Source: Erysipelotrichaceae bacterium (GTDB lineage: Bacteria; Bacillota_I; Bacilli_A; Erysipelotrichales; Erysipelotrichaceae). From it: a stretch of DNA of 64,000 bases. Position numbers and translations under genes: made by a program. A model generated the notes under the pieces. That model was not told the origin of the DNA. It worked only from the letters and a program-made list of their open reading frames with translations, and did no database searches. How positions within the stretch are numbered: the stretch's first letter is position 1; each line of letters starts with the position of its first letter. The stretch is from contig JAUYTU010000018.1 of the NCBI GenBank assembly GCA_030694975.1, positions 1-64,000 on the forward strand, read 5' to 3'. This document shows, one piece after another, positions 50,587 to 60,079 of this stretch.

Positions 50587-51909
50587 ATGACAGATATTCT
50601 TATCGCAATTGTGCTTGCATTAGCCATCTTACAACTCATCTTATTTTTAGTCTGGATAAGAAAATCCGCAAATGACAAAACACTACAAAAAATCGATCAG
50701 ATGAACGTAAAACTTGACAATTCAAGCCAAGATATTCAACGGTTGGAACGGTTGAATCGGGATGACAGCATTCAAGATCGTGAAGAGTTCAATCGACAGT
50801 TCAAGGAGAATCGTCAGGAGTTGGCGATGGTTTTGAAGAATTTTCAGGACATCTTACAGAACAGTCTGCTCGAACTGAATAAAATGCAATCGGAGAAATT
50901 TGACAGCCTGACAATGCGTCAAACGGATTCACTTGAGAAAGTGCGGGAAGCCATCGAAAAACGTTTGGAATCCATTCAAAGCAACAATGAGAAAAAACTT
51001 GAGGAAATGCGGGTTACGGTGGATGAGAAGTTGCAGGCATCCGTTGAAAAACGTTTCAATGAATCCTTTAAACTCATCAGTGAACGTTTGGATATGGTCC
51101 AGCAGGGACTAGGCGAAATGCAAACTCTGGCAACCGGTGTCGGCGATTTAAAACGAGTGCTGACCAATGTCAAAACTCGGGGAACGTTGGGCGAAATTCA
51201 ATTAGGAACGATCTTGGAACAAGTGTTATCACCGACTCAATATGAAAAAAATGCACAATGCAATCCGGATACGAGTGAACGGGTCGAATTTGCGATTGTG
51301 ATGCCCGGTCGAAACACCAATGATCAGCCGGTATTGTTACCGATCGATTCGAAGTTTCCGATGGAGGATTATCAGCGGTTGGTGGAAGCCTATGATACCA
51401 ATACGAATTTGGAAGCTGTGTTAAAATCATTTGAAAACAGTGTGAAGAAAAATGCGAAAGACATTCAGACAAAGTATCTTAACCCGCCAACCACCACGGA
51501 CTTTGGCATTATGTTTGTTCCGACCGAAGGACTGTATGCGGAAGTGTTGCGTCGGCCCGGACTGTTTGAATATTTGCAGCGAGAACATAAAATTACAGTT
51601 GTCGGACCATCGAACTTGGTCGCTTTTTTAAGCAGTTTGCAAATGGGTTTCAGAACTCTTGCCATCGAAAAGCGCTCCAGCGAAGTTTGGGAGTTGTTAA
51701 GTGCCGTCAAAACAGAGTTTGGTAATTTTGGTACCGTGTTGGACAGGACGAAGAAGAAACTTCAAGAAGCTACAAACGTCATCGATCAGGCGTCTACTCG
51801 TTCAAGAGCGATCGAGCGGCGTTTGCGTGATGTGCAAGTGCTGCCATCATCAGCAGTCGTAGCGATTGAAACATTGAAGGAAGAGGATATTGAGGATGAT
51901 CAAGCATAA
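50587..51909 (+). CDS. rmuC: DNA recombination protein RmuC
   Basis: 440 residues. One N-terminal membrane segment (about 3-23), a long coiled coil (about 30-190), then the RmuC nuclease-like domain: RGTLGEIQLGTILEQVLSP, PIDSKFPMEDYQRLVEA, TTDFGIMFVPTEGLYAEVLRRP and GPSNLVAFLSSLQMGF. It limits inverted-repeat recombination in E. coli; the exact activity is not clear. The DMT exporter gene overlaps its 3' end. Confidence 0.95.
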   Translation: MTDILIAIVLALAILQLILFLVWIRKSANDKTLQKIDQMNVKLDNSSQDIQRLERLNRDDSIQDREEFNRQFKENRQELAMVLKNFQDILQNSLLELNKMQSEKFDSLTMRQTDSLEKVREAIEKRLESIQSNNEKKLEEMRVTVDEKLQASVEKRFNESFKLISERLDMVQQGLGEMQTLATGVGDLKRVLTNVKTRGTLGEIQLGTILEQVLSPTQYEKNAQCNPDTSERVEFAIVMPGRNTNDQPVLLPIDSKFPMEDYQRLVEAYDTNTNLEAVLKSFENSVKKNAKDIQTKYLNPPTTTDFGIMFVPTEGLYAEVLRRPGLFEYLQREHKITVVGPSNLVAFLSSLQMGFRTLAIEKRSSEVWELLSAVKTEFGNFGTVLDRTKKKLQEATNVIDQASTRSRAIERRLRDVQVLPSSAVVAIETLKEEDIEDDQA

Positions 51910-52789
51910 ACTGATTCTGATCGTCGTCATGGCTTTGTGGGGGTCGCTGGGAATATTTGTTCGCAGTATTCCGATTTCATCGTTATTGTTAGCTTTTTCC
52001 AGAGCTGTCATCGCTCTGCCAATTCTGATGCTCGGTGTTAAAATGAGCGGACTGTCTTTAAGGGATTGTTTTAGAAAAGAAAATATCCCCTTGATGATCA
52101 GTGGGGTTCTGATAGGCCTGGCATGGGTGCTGTTTTTTGCGGGATTCCGCTTGACCAGCATTGCCAATGTCACCTTTATTTACAACATGTGTCCCATTTA
52201 CGTTTTGATTCTGTCGCCGATATTACTAAAAGAAAGAATTTCAAAGCTTCAGTTAATTACCATCTTCGTCGCTTTCTTAGGCTTTGTATTGATCATCGGA
52301 CAGTCCATTGACTTTAGTGATACCGCATTTTTGGGTATCATGGCCGCCACTTTTTCCGGAATCTTGTATGCACTGATCGTCATTATTAATCGAAAATACG
52401 CGACTCATCTTCGTGGGGAAGCTGTTGCTTTTATTCAGTTGCTATTTACGATGATCGTACTTTTTCCATTTGTGATAGGAACAAACGCATTCGTGCAATT
52501 TGGCGAAATGACATCGCTTGCTTGGATACTGTTGTTAATTCTGGGTGTTTTTCATACCGGACTTGCCTATATCGGCTTTTTTCAAAGTTATAAAACCTGC
52601 TCTGCATCCACCGTTGCTCAGTTTACTTATCTTGATCCGGCCTTTGCTTTAATCTTCGGATATTTTCTGGCAAGTGAGTCTTTGACATTGATTCAGGGAT
52701 TGGGTGGTCTGTTGATTTTGGGTTCGACTTTTATCACTTTACTAATTAAAGCAGAACCTGTAAACAAGCCGGTGGTATCAGAATCTTAG
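51896..52789 (+). CDS. EamA/DMT family transporter
   Basis: 297 residues, ten hydrophobic segments in two EamA repeats (MALWGSLGIFVRS at the N terminus; AQFTYLDPAFALIFGYFLASE near the C terminus). It probably exports amino acids or small metabolites. It overlaps rmuC by 14 nt; the ATG at 51896 follows GAGGATATTGAGG, so it is translated by coupling. Confidence 0.85.
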   Translation: MIKHKLILIVVMALWGSLGIFVRSIPISSLLLAFSRAVIALPILMLGVKMSGLSLRDCFRKENIPLMISGVLIGLAWVLFFAGFRLTSIANVTFIYNMCPIYVLILSPILLKERISKLQLITIFVAFLGFVLIIGQSIDFSDTAFLGIMAATFSGILYALIVIINRKYATHLRGEAVAFIQLLFTMIVLFPFVIGTNAFVQFGEMTSLAWILLLILGVFHTGLAYIGFFQSYKTCSASTVAQFTYLDPAFALIFGYFLASESLTLIQGLGGLLILGSTFITLLIKAEPVNKPVVSES

Positions 52790-52863
52790 TGTTGGGTTGA
52801 TTTGATTAACTGTCAGTGTCCAAAATATTGCCCTACACGGATGGTCTGAATTGCTATTAATCT

Positions 52864-52898
52864 AAAAAGAACCGAATTGAATCGGTTCTTTCATTTTT
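52864..52898 (+). terminator. Terminator of rmuC-DMT operon
   Basis: AAGAACCGA/TCGGTTCTT with 6-nt loop, then TCATTTTTT. Confidence 0.6.
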
Positions 52899-53010
52899 TG
52901 CGATTGTTGCTATAGAATCTTGCGTGATTACTGTCATAATTGTGATGTGGGGGATAGGGGTCGGGTAAAGAGATGTGAGTTTCTTTACCCGGTTAATCCC
53001 GGAGGTGAAG

Positions 53011-53136
53011 ATGAAATTTCTTAATTTCATGTTTCGAGTCTTCAGAGGAATGTTTGTCTTTGGGTTAATCATCATCATCACGCTGTTGTCAATATGTAAT
53101 TACAACGTACGAAATATGAATAAAAACAGATGGTGA
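53011..53136 (+). CDS. Small membrane peptide, 41 residues
   Basis: An ATG after a very strong SD (GGAGGTGAAG) opens a 41-residue frame: a basic N terminus, one hydrophobic segment (MFVFGLIIIITLLSIC) and a basic tail, then a stop overlapping a terminator. A GGGTAAAGA/TCTTTACCC hairpin lies just upstream. Such peptides are often type I toxins or small membrane regulators; neither is proven. Too short to judge by codon use alone. Confidence 0.5.
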   Translation: MKFLNFMFRVFRGMFVFGLIIIITLLSICNYNVRNMNKNRW

Positions 53137-53150
53137 ACAACCATCTTTTT
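53128..53150 (+). terminator. Terminator of small peptide gene
   Basis: AGATGGT-GAACA-ACCATCT followed by T5; overlaps the stop codon of the small peptide. Confidence 0.7.
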
Positions 53151-53188
53151 ATGTTAAAATTTGTTACAGATAACAAAGAGGGAACCTT

Positions 53189-54328
53189 ATGAATTTATCA
53201 GCGTCCTTTGCCATGCAAATGGTAGAAGAATTGAGTGCAATCATCAATCAACATATCAACCTTATCGATAAAGACGGTACGATTATCGCGTCGACGGATA
53301 AATCACGTATCGGCAGTTGTCATATGGGTGCTAAGCGCATGATTGATGATGGATTGCCGTATTTGATAATTGAATCCGATACGGAGTATATCGGGTCTAA
53401 AAAAGGAGTTAATTTACCGATTGTGGTGGATGAAGAAATCGTGGGGATCATCGGTATTACAGGCGATCGACACGATGTTGAGAAATACGGGGAGATCATC
53501 CGTAAGTTTACAGAAATGTATATCCGTGATGATAATCTTAAGCAACTGAAACAACAAGAGGAGAAAATACGAAGTCGCTTTTTGGAAAATTGGCTGATTA
53601 ATCCAAGCTACGTGCTTGAGGGTAATTTTCATGAAACCGCAACCGCTCTGGGTGTCGATATCAACATCCGCCGACGGATCATCATGGTAAATTTTGTTTT
53701 CAATGATGGAGCCGATGTGAAAAAAGATCAGCACCGCCTGGATGAGGCAACCCGGTATTTGCGTAATACACTTTTAGATAATGCCGGATGTTATTATTTG
53801 CGAATTGGTACTAAACTTGTTTTCCTTGTCACAGATGTTACAGATGATAAGCTAAAAGAGAAGTGTCTGAAGATCATTGATAATATCCACAAAAATTATC
53901 GTCTCGATTTAAAATTGGGGATGGACGATCATGCCATGCATTACAAACAAATCCACCAGGCTTATTTGCAGGCGCAGAAAGCGCTGACTTCGGCTATTAC
54001 GATTCAACATCAGTCATTGGTCAGCTACAAGGATTTAAACATTGAACTGTTTCTGTATGAGATTCCAGGGATGATTCGACAGGAATTCATTGATAAAATA
54101 TTCAAGGGATGTTCTGTTCAAGAAATTAATGAAGCCATGCATATTCTTGAAGTTTTGTATGGAAATGATGGTTCGATTGAGAAAACTTCGGCTCAGCTTT
54201 TCATTCATAAAAATACTCTTCAATATAAGTTAAACAAGCTTTTTGAGACTACCGGACATAATCCGCGGCATTGTCATGGGATACCATTGTATTATTTAGC
54301 GATGGCTTTCTACAAAAACCGTCATTAA
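53189..54328 (+). CDS. cdaR: Sugar-diacid/glycerate regulator CdaR
   Basis: 379 residues. N-terminal diacid-recognition domain (about 1-135: FAMQMVEELSAIINQHINLID...GVNLPIVVDEEIVGIIGITG), then a GGDEF-like middle, and a C-terminal PucR/CdaR HTH (NDGSIEKTSAQLFIHKNTLQYKLNKLFETTG). It activates uptake and use of glycerate and related acids in other bacteria. The next genes, GntP permease and glycerate kinase, are its expected targets. Confidence 0.9.
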   Translation: MNLSASFAMQMVEELSAIINQHINLIDKDGTIIASTDKSRIGSCHMGAKRMIDDGLPYLIIESDTEYIGSKKGVNLPIVVDEEIVGIIGITGDRHDVEKYGEIIRKFTEMYIRDDNLKQLKQQEEKIRSRFLENWLINPSYVLEGNFHETATALGVDINIRRRIIMVNFVFNDGADVKKDQHRLDEATRYLRNTLLDNAGCYYLRIGTKLVFLVTDVTDDKLKEKCLKIIDNIHKNYRLDLKLGMDDHAMHYKQIHQAYLQAQKALTSAITIQHQSLVSYKDLNIELFLYEIPGMIRQEFIDKIFKGCSVQEINEAMHILEVLYGNDGSIEKTSAQLFIHKNTLQYKLNKLFETTGHNPRHCHGIPLYYLAMAFYKNRH

Positions 54329-54344
54329 TATGACGTATAACAAA

Positions 54345-54358
54345 ATATAACGCTTACA
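54345..54358 (-). promoter_or_regulatory. cre-like site before gntP
   Basis: The minus strand reads TGTAAGCGTTATAT, two mismatches from the cre consensus. Confidence 0.5.
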
Positions 54359-54374
54359 TTTGGTATAAGTACCA

Positions 54375-54403
54375 TTACATTCAGAGTGTATATTTTTTAT
54401 AAT
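54375..54403 (+). promoter_or_regulatory. Promoter of GntP/glycerate kinase operon
   Basis: TTACAT, 17-bp spacer, consensus TATAAT (54398-54403). A TGGTA-TAAG-TACCA inverted repeat just upstream (54361-54374) is a candidate CdaR site. Confidence 0.55.
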
Positions 54404-54450
54404 AACTCTATGGAGAACACTTTTCACGTGTTAAACAGGAGGAAAGAATC

Positions 54451-55863
54451 ATGACTGGTATTCCATTGATCATCACCTTTGTTATCTCGATCGTCATTAT
54501 GATTATCGCGATTTCAAAATTCAAAGTTCACCCGTTTTTAGCCATTATGGGCGTTGCCTTGTTATTGGCAATCGTTGTAGGCATTCCGTTGGTCGATATT
54601 GCGGCGACAGATACTACACCTGCTCGCCAAGGCATCGCAACAATTATCGGTGCGGGCTTTAGCGGTACTTTCAGCAGTATCGGTATTGTTATTATTTTAG
54701 GTGCATTGGTAGGCACCTTGCTCGAAAGAACCGGAGCAGCAATTAAATTGGCGGATATGGTCGTCGGTTTGGTGGGCAAAAAACGTCCGGAACTTGCTAT
54801 TATGATTATGGGATGGATCGTCTCTATCCCCGTATTCTGTGACAGCGGCTTTGTTATTTTGGATCCGATTCGAAAAGCATTACGCCGTCGCACACAAGCT
54901 TCCAGCGTAGCTATGACGGTTGCGTTATCCGCTGGTTTGTATGCATCTCACGTATTGATCCCACCGACACCGGGTCCGATTGCGGCTGCCGGTTCTGCCG
55001 GTTTGGCTGATAACCTGATTTTGGTTATGGGTATGGGTGCATTGATTTCAATCCCTGCCTTGATTGCGGCTTATTTCTATGCGTTATATATTGGTAAGAA
55101 AATCAAAACACCGGAGGATCAAGAAGATTTGACGGTTGTTTCGCAAACGTATGAACAATTGGTTGCTGAATACGGTAAATTACCGAGTGGTTTTGCGGCT
55201 ATATCACCGATCTTAATGCCGATATTCCTAATGGCTTTAAGTTCAGTCGTAGTAGCATTTAAAATGACTGGTGATTTTATTACAGTTATTCGTTTCTTAG
55301 GTAATCCGGTCATTGCTTTGACCGTCGGTTTACTGTTTGGTATTTATTTATTGTATGCTTCAGGTAAAATCGGCGAGTTCAATGCATTGACAAATGATAC
55401 ATTGAAAATTGTCGGACCGATCTTGTTTGTAACCGCTGCCGGTGGTGTGTTGGGTCGCGTTATCGCTTCCGCCGGATTTGTTGAATACATCAAGGCGAAT
55501 GCTGCAGCAATCGCTACCGTCGGTATTTTCTTCCCATTCATCATCTCCGCCATCCTCAAGACGGCTCAAGGTTCTTCTACAGTAGCAATCGTTACGACCG
55601 CCGGAATGCTGGGAAGTTATGCGGCTTCAGACTCTTTGATGGTTGCTTTAGGTTTGAATAGTCCGATATTGGCCGCATTGGCTGTTATGGCGATCGGCGC
55701 CGGTTCGATGACCGTATCTCATGCGAATGACAGTTATTTCTGGGTAGTTACCAACTTTGGCCAAATGAAGGCTGAAGAAGGTTACTTAACACAAACGGCC
55801 GTTACCTTGGTTATGGGTATTGCGGCTATGGCTGGTATATTCGCTGTTTCGCTATTCTTTTAG
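54451..55863 (+). CDS. GntP family permease (glycerate/gluconate type)
   Basis: 470 residues, about 12-14 membrane segments. IGAGFSGTFSSIGIVIILGALVG, PVFCDSGFVILDPIRKAL and HVLIPPTPGPIAAA are GntP signatures. It is preceded by CdaR and followed by glycerate kinase, so glycerate is the likely substrate. SD AGGAGG. Confidence 0.9.
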   Translation: MTGIPLIITFVISIVIMIIAISKFKVHPFLAIMGVALLLAIVVGIPLVDIAATDTTPARQGIATIIGAGFSGTFSSIGIVIILGALVGTLLERTGAAIKLADMVVGLVGKKRPELAIMIMGWIVSIPVFCDSGFVILDPIRKALRRRTQASSVAMTVALSAGLYASHVLIPPTPGPIAAAGSAGLADNLILVMGMGALISIPALIAAYFYALYIGKKIKTPEDQEDLTVVSQTYEQLVAEYGKLPSGFAAISPILMPIFLMALSSVVVAFKMTGDFITVIRFLGNPVIALTVGLLFGIYLLYASGKIGEFNALTNDTLKIVGPILFVTAAGGVLGRVIASAGFVEYIKANAAAIATVGIFFPFIISAILKTAQGSSTVAIVTTAGMLGSYAASDSLMVALGLNSPILAALAVMAIGAGSMTVSHANDSYFWVVTNFGQMKAEEGYLTQTAVTLVMGIAAMAGIFAVSLFF

Positions 55864-55921
55864 TTGATATGGAAGGGCTAATGCAAATTAGCCCTTCGTT
55901 ATAGTAAATGAGGACTGATTT

Positions 55922-57058
55922 ATGAAAAAAATCATCTGTATTCCTGATTCTTTTAAGGGTACATTAAGTTCAGCTCAAGTTTGTAATATTATGGAGAAGT
56001 CGATTCACCATCATTTTCCATCTTGCGAAGTCGTCAAAATCGAAGTTGCGGATGGTGGAGAAGGGAGTGTTGATGCTTTTTTAGCCGCGGTAGGTGGAGA
56101 AAAAATCAACGTAACCGTCAATAATCCTTATTTTGAACCGATGGAATCATTTTTTGGAGTTCTGGAGGGCAATGTTGCCGTAATTGAAATGGCAGCTGCA
56201 GCTGGCTTGCCTTTAGTAAGCGATCGTCCCAATCCGATGGAGACGACGACGTACGGAGTCGGTGAATTGATGTTAGCTGCGGTTAATCGCGGGTGCAAGA
56301 AAATCATCGTCGGTCTTGGCGGTTCAAGTACCAATGATGGTGGATGCGGCGCTGCTTGTGCCATGGGTGTGCGGTTTTATGACAACCAAGGAAATGCGTT
56401 TGTTCCCACCGGAAAATCGTTGATAGATATCTTCAGGATCGATTTAAGCAGTGTTAACGCTAACTTTTACGATGTTGAAATTATCACGATGTGTGACATT
56501 GATAATCCCATGTATGGTCTTAACGGGGCAGCCCATATTTTTTCGCCTCAAAAAGGTGCAGATGCTGAAATGGTCTTAACATTGGACGTAGGCTTGCGCC
56601 ATCTCGCCAGTGTAATCAAAGATCAGTTAGGTCTAGATGTTTCTACCATCAGCGGTGGTGGAGCGGCTGGCGCAATGGGTGCCGGTATGGTCGCTTTCTT
56701 TAACAGTCGTTTACAGATGGGTATCGAAACAATACTTGACTTGGTTGATTTTGACCGTTTGATTGAGGATGCTGATTTGATTTTTACCGGAGAAGGAAAA
56801 ATTGACTCGCAGTCACTTCAAGGCAAAGTGCCAATTGGGGTGGCAAGGCGTTCTAAAAAAGCGAATGTTGATGTAATTGCTGTGGTGGGTACCATCGGTC
56901 AGGATATCGATGCGGTCTACGATATGGGAATTACCGCAATTTTCAGTATAAATCCTGAACCGTTACCCTATGAAATAGCAAAATTAAAGTCAAAAGAAAA
57001 TCTGGCATTAACGATGGAAAACATTGTACGGATGCTTAAGATAAAGCCGCAACAGTAA
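55922..57058 (+). CDS. Glycerate 2-kinase (GarK/GlxK type)
   Basis: 378 residues. IPDSFKGTLSSAQV at the N terminus, VADGGEGSVDAF, VGLGGSSTNDGGCG and FTGEGKIDSQSLQGKVPIGVA are glycerate-kinase I family motifs. It makes 2-phosphoglycerate from imported glycerate, feeding glycolysis, and completes the CdaR-GntP-kinase module. Confidence 0.93.
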   Translation: MKKIICIPDSFKGTLSSAQVCNIMEKSIHHHFPSCEVVKIEVADGGEGSVDAFLAAVGGEKINVTVNNPYFEPMESFFGVLEGNVAVIEMAAAAGLPLVSDRPNPMETTTYGVGELMLAAVNRGCKKIIVGLGGSSTNDGGCGAACAMGVRFYDNQGNAFVPTGKSLIDIFRIDLSSVNANFYDVEIITMCDIDNPMYGLNGAAHIFSPQKGADAEMVLTLDVGLRHLASVIKDQLGLDVSTISGGGAAGAMGAGMVAFFNSRLQMGIETILDLVDFDRLIEDADLIFTGEGKIDSQSLQGKVPIGVARRSKKANVDVIAVVGTIGQDIDAVYDMGITAIFSINPEPLPYEIAKLKSKENLALTMENIVRMLKIKPQQ

Positions 57059-57072
57059 ATTGCGGCTTTTTT
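57043..57072 (+). terminator. Terminator of glycerate kinase
   Basis: AAAGCCGCAA/TTGCGGCTTT with a 7-nt loop and T6; overlaps the stop. Confidence 0.85.
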
Positions 57073-57993
57073 GAATAGAATAACCAAATGATTCTTCGAT
57101 TGAGTAAATAATATGCAAAATATTGTCAAAAAGTCATTATCCGACAATATGCGACATACATAAAACTTCTTGTATACATAAATTATTTATTATGTATAAT
57201 ATATATGTGTGGTTTATATGATTGCACAAAATCGTGTGTGGGGAGAGATAGAGATGGAAGCATCTCTTTTTTCTTGTTCGAATGATAAAAAATAGAAAAA
57301 TTCAATTCTAATGCGTATAAACGAATTTTTAGCTTATTTCAAAACCCCGGAAATCCAATCATTGACGCAATTTCAATGAGCCCGAACAGGAATGCAGGTG
57401 CTGACACTGATCCGGCCAATCCAAAATTCTGGCAAGTATTGAAATAGCAATCAAAGTCGGTCGCAAAAACGACTGCTTTTTTTATGTTCATGAGTACAAA
57501 ATTTTTCAGTTCGTCAATGAGATTTATGATTATCGTGAATATTCATAAAAATGAATACTGTATGAATAATACATGCAAAAACATGTGAAAAATATCGTAT
57601 TATGTCGCAATATTCAGCGGAAGTACATTGTATGAGCCTATAAAGCATGGTAAAATAGAACCAAGCAGAAGCCTGTTCTATAGAGGAAATGAGCACTTAA
57701 TGGAAGTCGTTCGTTATCTTTAAAGAACATTGTATGGCTTTTTAAATCGACTGGAATTGACATTTTAATCCACCTGCAGCGATCGAATGGCTAAGTGTGA
57801 TCGTACCAATAATGTGCAGAATCAGGAATTATCCGATCGGTTGTAAATGAAAAAATCATCATATATTCGTCCAATTACCACTGATCATACAGGAAAGGCA
57901 GGTCATGCGATCGAAGAACCACAAAAAGATGAAACAATTCAAATCTTTTTTGGCTAATTTTTTGTATTTAAAGAAAGAAAAAAGGGAGGCAAT
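57073..57993. other. Long AT-rich region without convincing protein gene
   Basis: More than 900 bp. It holds an ATATTGTC/GACAATAT inverted repeat (57119-57150), a possible promoter and short terminated transcript (57195-57272), another hairpin with a T-run (about 57455-57483), and short frames: a start-less one ending near 57450 (NPIIDAISMSPNRNAGAD...) and a 36-residue one from 57847. None has a good SD or family match. Decayed genes or small RNAs are the likely content. Confidence 0.5.
57195..57272 (+). ncRNA. Candidate small RNA
   Basis: TATAAT (57195-57200), with a -35-like TTGTAT 19 bp upstream, precedes about 65 nt ending in GAGATG-GAAG-CATCTC-T6. No clear ORF. It may be a small RNA or a short attenuated leader. 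Confidence 0.4.
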
Positions 57994-59301
57994 ATGAGTA
58001 AAGTAAAAGTATCCGTTGTTAAGTGCGATCCATTGGATGGAAATGCAACATTTATGGGTGGCAAATTCGTTCGTTATGATGCCGATGTAGAGAAAATCAA
58101 AAAAACCGTAGCAAAAGCAGTCGAACTTGCGATCGGATCACTTGATGCCATCATCAAAGAAGGACAAACCGTATTAATCAAACCGAATCTGGCTTTCCAG
58201 GCTCCGGCAGAAAGTCACGCCGTCGTCGATCCGCGCGTAATTGAAGCAGTCGTAGCGTATATTAAAGAAAATTCAAAAGCGAGTGAAGTTTGGGTCGGTG
58301 ATAACCCGTCATTAGGTCAGCATGTCGGACGTGCAAAACCGGCATTTGCTGCATCCGGTATGGAAGAAGCTGCAAGACGCGGTGGCGCTGACAAGGTCAT
58401 TTATTTTGACGAAACTGACGTTATTTTGGTAGAAATCCCTGGGGCTAAAGTGTTTAAGAAAGCGGCTGTGTTTAAACCGGTATTGGAAGCCGATGTTCTC
58501 ATTAATTTACCAAAAATGAAAGTTCACTTGGCCGGAACCGTAACTCTGGGATTAAAGAACTGGAACGGTATTATTCCAAACTATCATCCGGATGCTCAAC
58601 AACAAGGAGCTCATCGTATTGAACTCGGTCAAAAAATGGCTGATTTGTACAGAGTAAGAAAAGCTGACTTAACGATATATGACGCAATCATCGGTATGGA
58701 AGGTCAAGGACCTCACGCCGGTACACCAATTGAAATGAATTTGATTTTAGCAGCTGAAGATACCGTTGCCGGCGACTCGGTTGCATCCGCAATCATGGGC
58801 TTTGAACCGATGGAAATTCCGGCTATCCGCTGTGCAGGAACTGAAGGCCAAGGCGAACTAGATTTGAATAATATTGAAGTCGTCGGAGAAGCGATTGCAA
58901 CGGTTAAGAAGTTCTTCAAACGTCCCAATGGCGATCCAATCGGTATGTACAATGGTTTGACTTGCGCAATGCAACAAACCTGCCCAGGCTGTTATGTCAA
59001 CGTTCGTGGTGCATTGGATTCCTTTGCCAACAGCGGTATCGTTATGAAAGACTTCTTGAAAGCAGCCGGTGAAGTTGTAGTTATTGCCGGTGGTGTGCCT
59101 GATTTTGATCCCAATGATGCTATAGGTAAAAATGTGTTTGTTTGCGGCGATTGCTGGGAAAGATTTGAATCTGCTGACAATATCCGCAAAGCTGCGACAC
59201 TTGCTAAATCGGTTACCTATTATCCGGGTTGTGCTCCGGTCTATATCTTTGCTCAACTTAATGGTGATTTACAAAAACTAGCCAGAGAAAGCGCTCAGTA
59301 G
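57994..59301 (+). CDS. DUF362 domain protein
   Basis: 435 residues. VLIKPNLAFQAP (near 65), INLPKMKVHLAGTVTLGLKNWNG and GPHAGTPIEMNLILAAED are typical DUF362 segments. Near the C terminus GLTCAMQQTCPGCYVN and VCGDCWERF hold several Cys, perhaps for an Fe-S cluster, although no complete ferredoxin motif is present. Function of the family is not established. SD AAAGGGAGG. It starts a group that continues into lipB and the lipoyl-domain gene. Confidence 0.8.
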   Translation: MSKVKVSVVKCDPLDGNATFMGGKFVRYDADVEKIKKTVAKAVELAIGSLDAIIKEGQTVLIKPNLAFQAPAESHAVVDPRVIEAVVAYIKENSKASEVWVGDNPSLGQHVGRAKPAFAASGMEEAARRGGADKVIYFDETDVILVEIPGAKVFKKAAVFKPVLEADVLINLPKMKVHLAGTVTLGLKNWNGIIPNYHPDAQQQGAHRIELGQKMADLYRVRKADLTIYDAIIGMEGQGPHAGTPIEMNLILAAEDTVAGDSVASAIMGFEPMEIPAIRCAGTEGQGELDLNNIEVVGEAIATVKKFFKRPNGDPIGMYNGLTCAMQQTCPGCYVNVRGALDSFANSGIVMKDFLKAAGEVVVIAGGVPDFDPNDAIGKNVFVCGDCWERFESADNIRKAATLAKSVTYYPGCAPVYIFAQLNGDLQKLARESAQ

Positions 59302-59392
59302 CAGAGTTTATCGTAAAATAAATTTGCTTTCGGTGAGGATGACTGATTACAGTCATCCTCATCATTCGATAGTCGATATTCAAGGAGATTCT

Positions 59393-60079
59393 ATGCCAAT
59401 TGCCATCCAAATCATTGACCTAAAGCGAATGGACTATCGTCGGGCATTTATCATTCAAGAAATGATTTATCAAGGTTGTGATGAAAATCGCTTCCCAGAC
59501 GCGATCATTTTTCAAGAAAATGATCCGGTCTTCACGATGGGTCGAAGCAGTGATATTACCCATTTGCTCAAAAGTGAGGAAGAACTTCATAAGCTCGGTA
59601 TCCACATTGAGATCGTTGACAGGGGTGGGGACATTACTTATCACGGACCTGGACAATTGGTTATTTCTGCATTGATACACATACGCACGTACGCGTTGAC
59701 TGTGCATCAGTATCTGCGCAATCTTGAAGAAATTGTCATGGGTATTTTGGCATTTTATGGTATTCAAGGTCAACGGATCGAAGGCAAAAGTGGCGTATGG
59801 GTCAACAACGAGAAAATCGCTGCAATCGGCATCGGGGTTACTCATGGTATCACCCGCCATGGTATTGCCATAAACATTGATCCAGATTTGTCACATTTCA
59901 CCTATATCGTACCCTGTGGGATTCATGATGGCGGTGTGACATCGTTAAAAAAGCTGGGTGTTGAAGTCGAAAATATCGATGAAATTAAGAGTTTGTTTAT
60001 AAAGGAGTTCAATAAGATATTTAATACGGCCGAGGTTGAGCCGGTATGGAAGGAAGGAGATGTTTTATATGAAAGTTGA
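59393..60079 (+). CDS. lipB: Octanoyl-[acyl carrier] transferase LipB
   Basis: 228 residues. RGGDITYHGPGQLV (77-90), GKSGVWVNNEKIAAIGIGV with catalytic-type Lys141, and Cys175 in IVPCGI correspond to the LipB Lys/Cys pair. It moves octanoate from ACP to a lipoyl-domain Lys, the first step of lipoate assembly. The start at 59393 follows AAGGAG. It overlaps the lipoyl-domain gene by 11 nt, so its target is probably that protein. No LipA is in the window. Confidence 0.9.
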   Translation: MPIAIQIIDLKRMDYRRAFIIQEMIYQGCDENRFPDAIIFQENDPVFTMGRSSDITHLLKSEEELHKLGIHIEIVDRGGDITYHGPGQLVISALIHIRTYALTVHQYLRNLEEIVMGILAFYGIQGQRIEGKSGVWVNNEKIAAIGIGVTHGITRHGIAINIDPDLSHFTYIVPCGIHDGGVTSLKKLGVEVENIDEIKSLFIKEFNKIFNTAEVEPVWKEGDVLYES

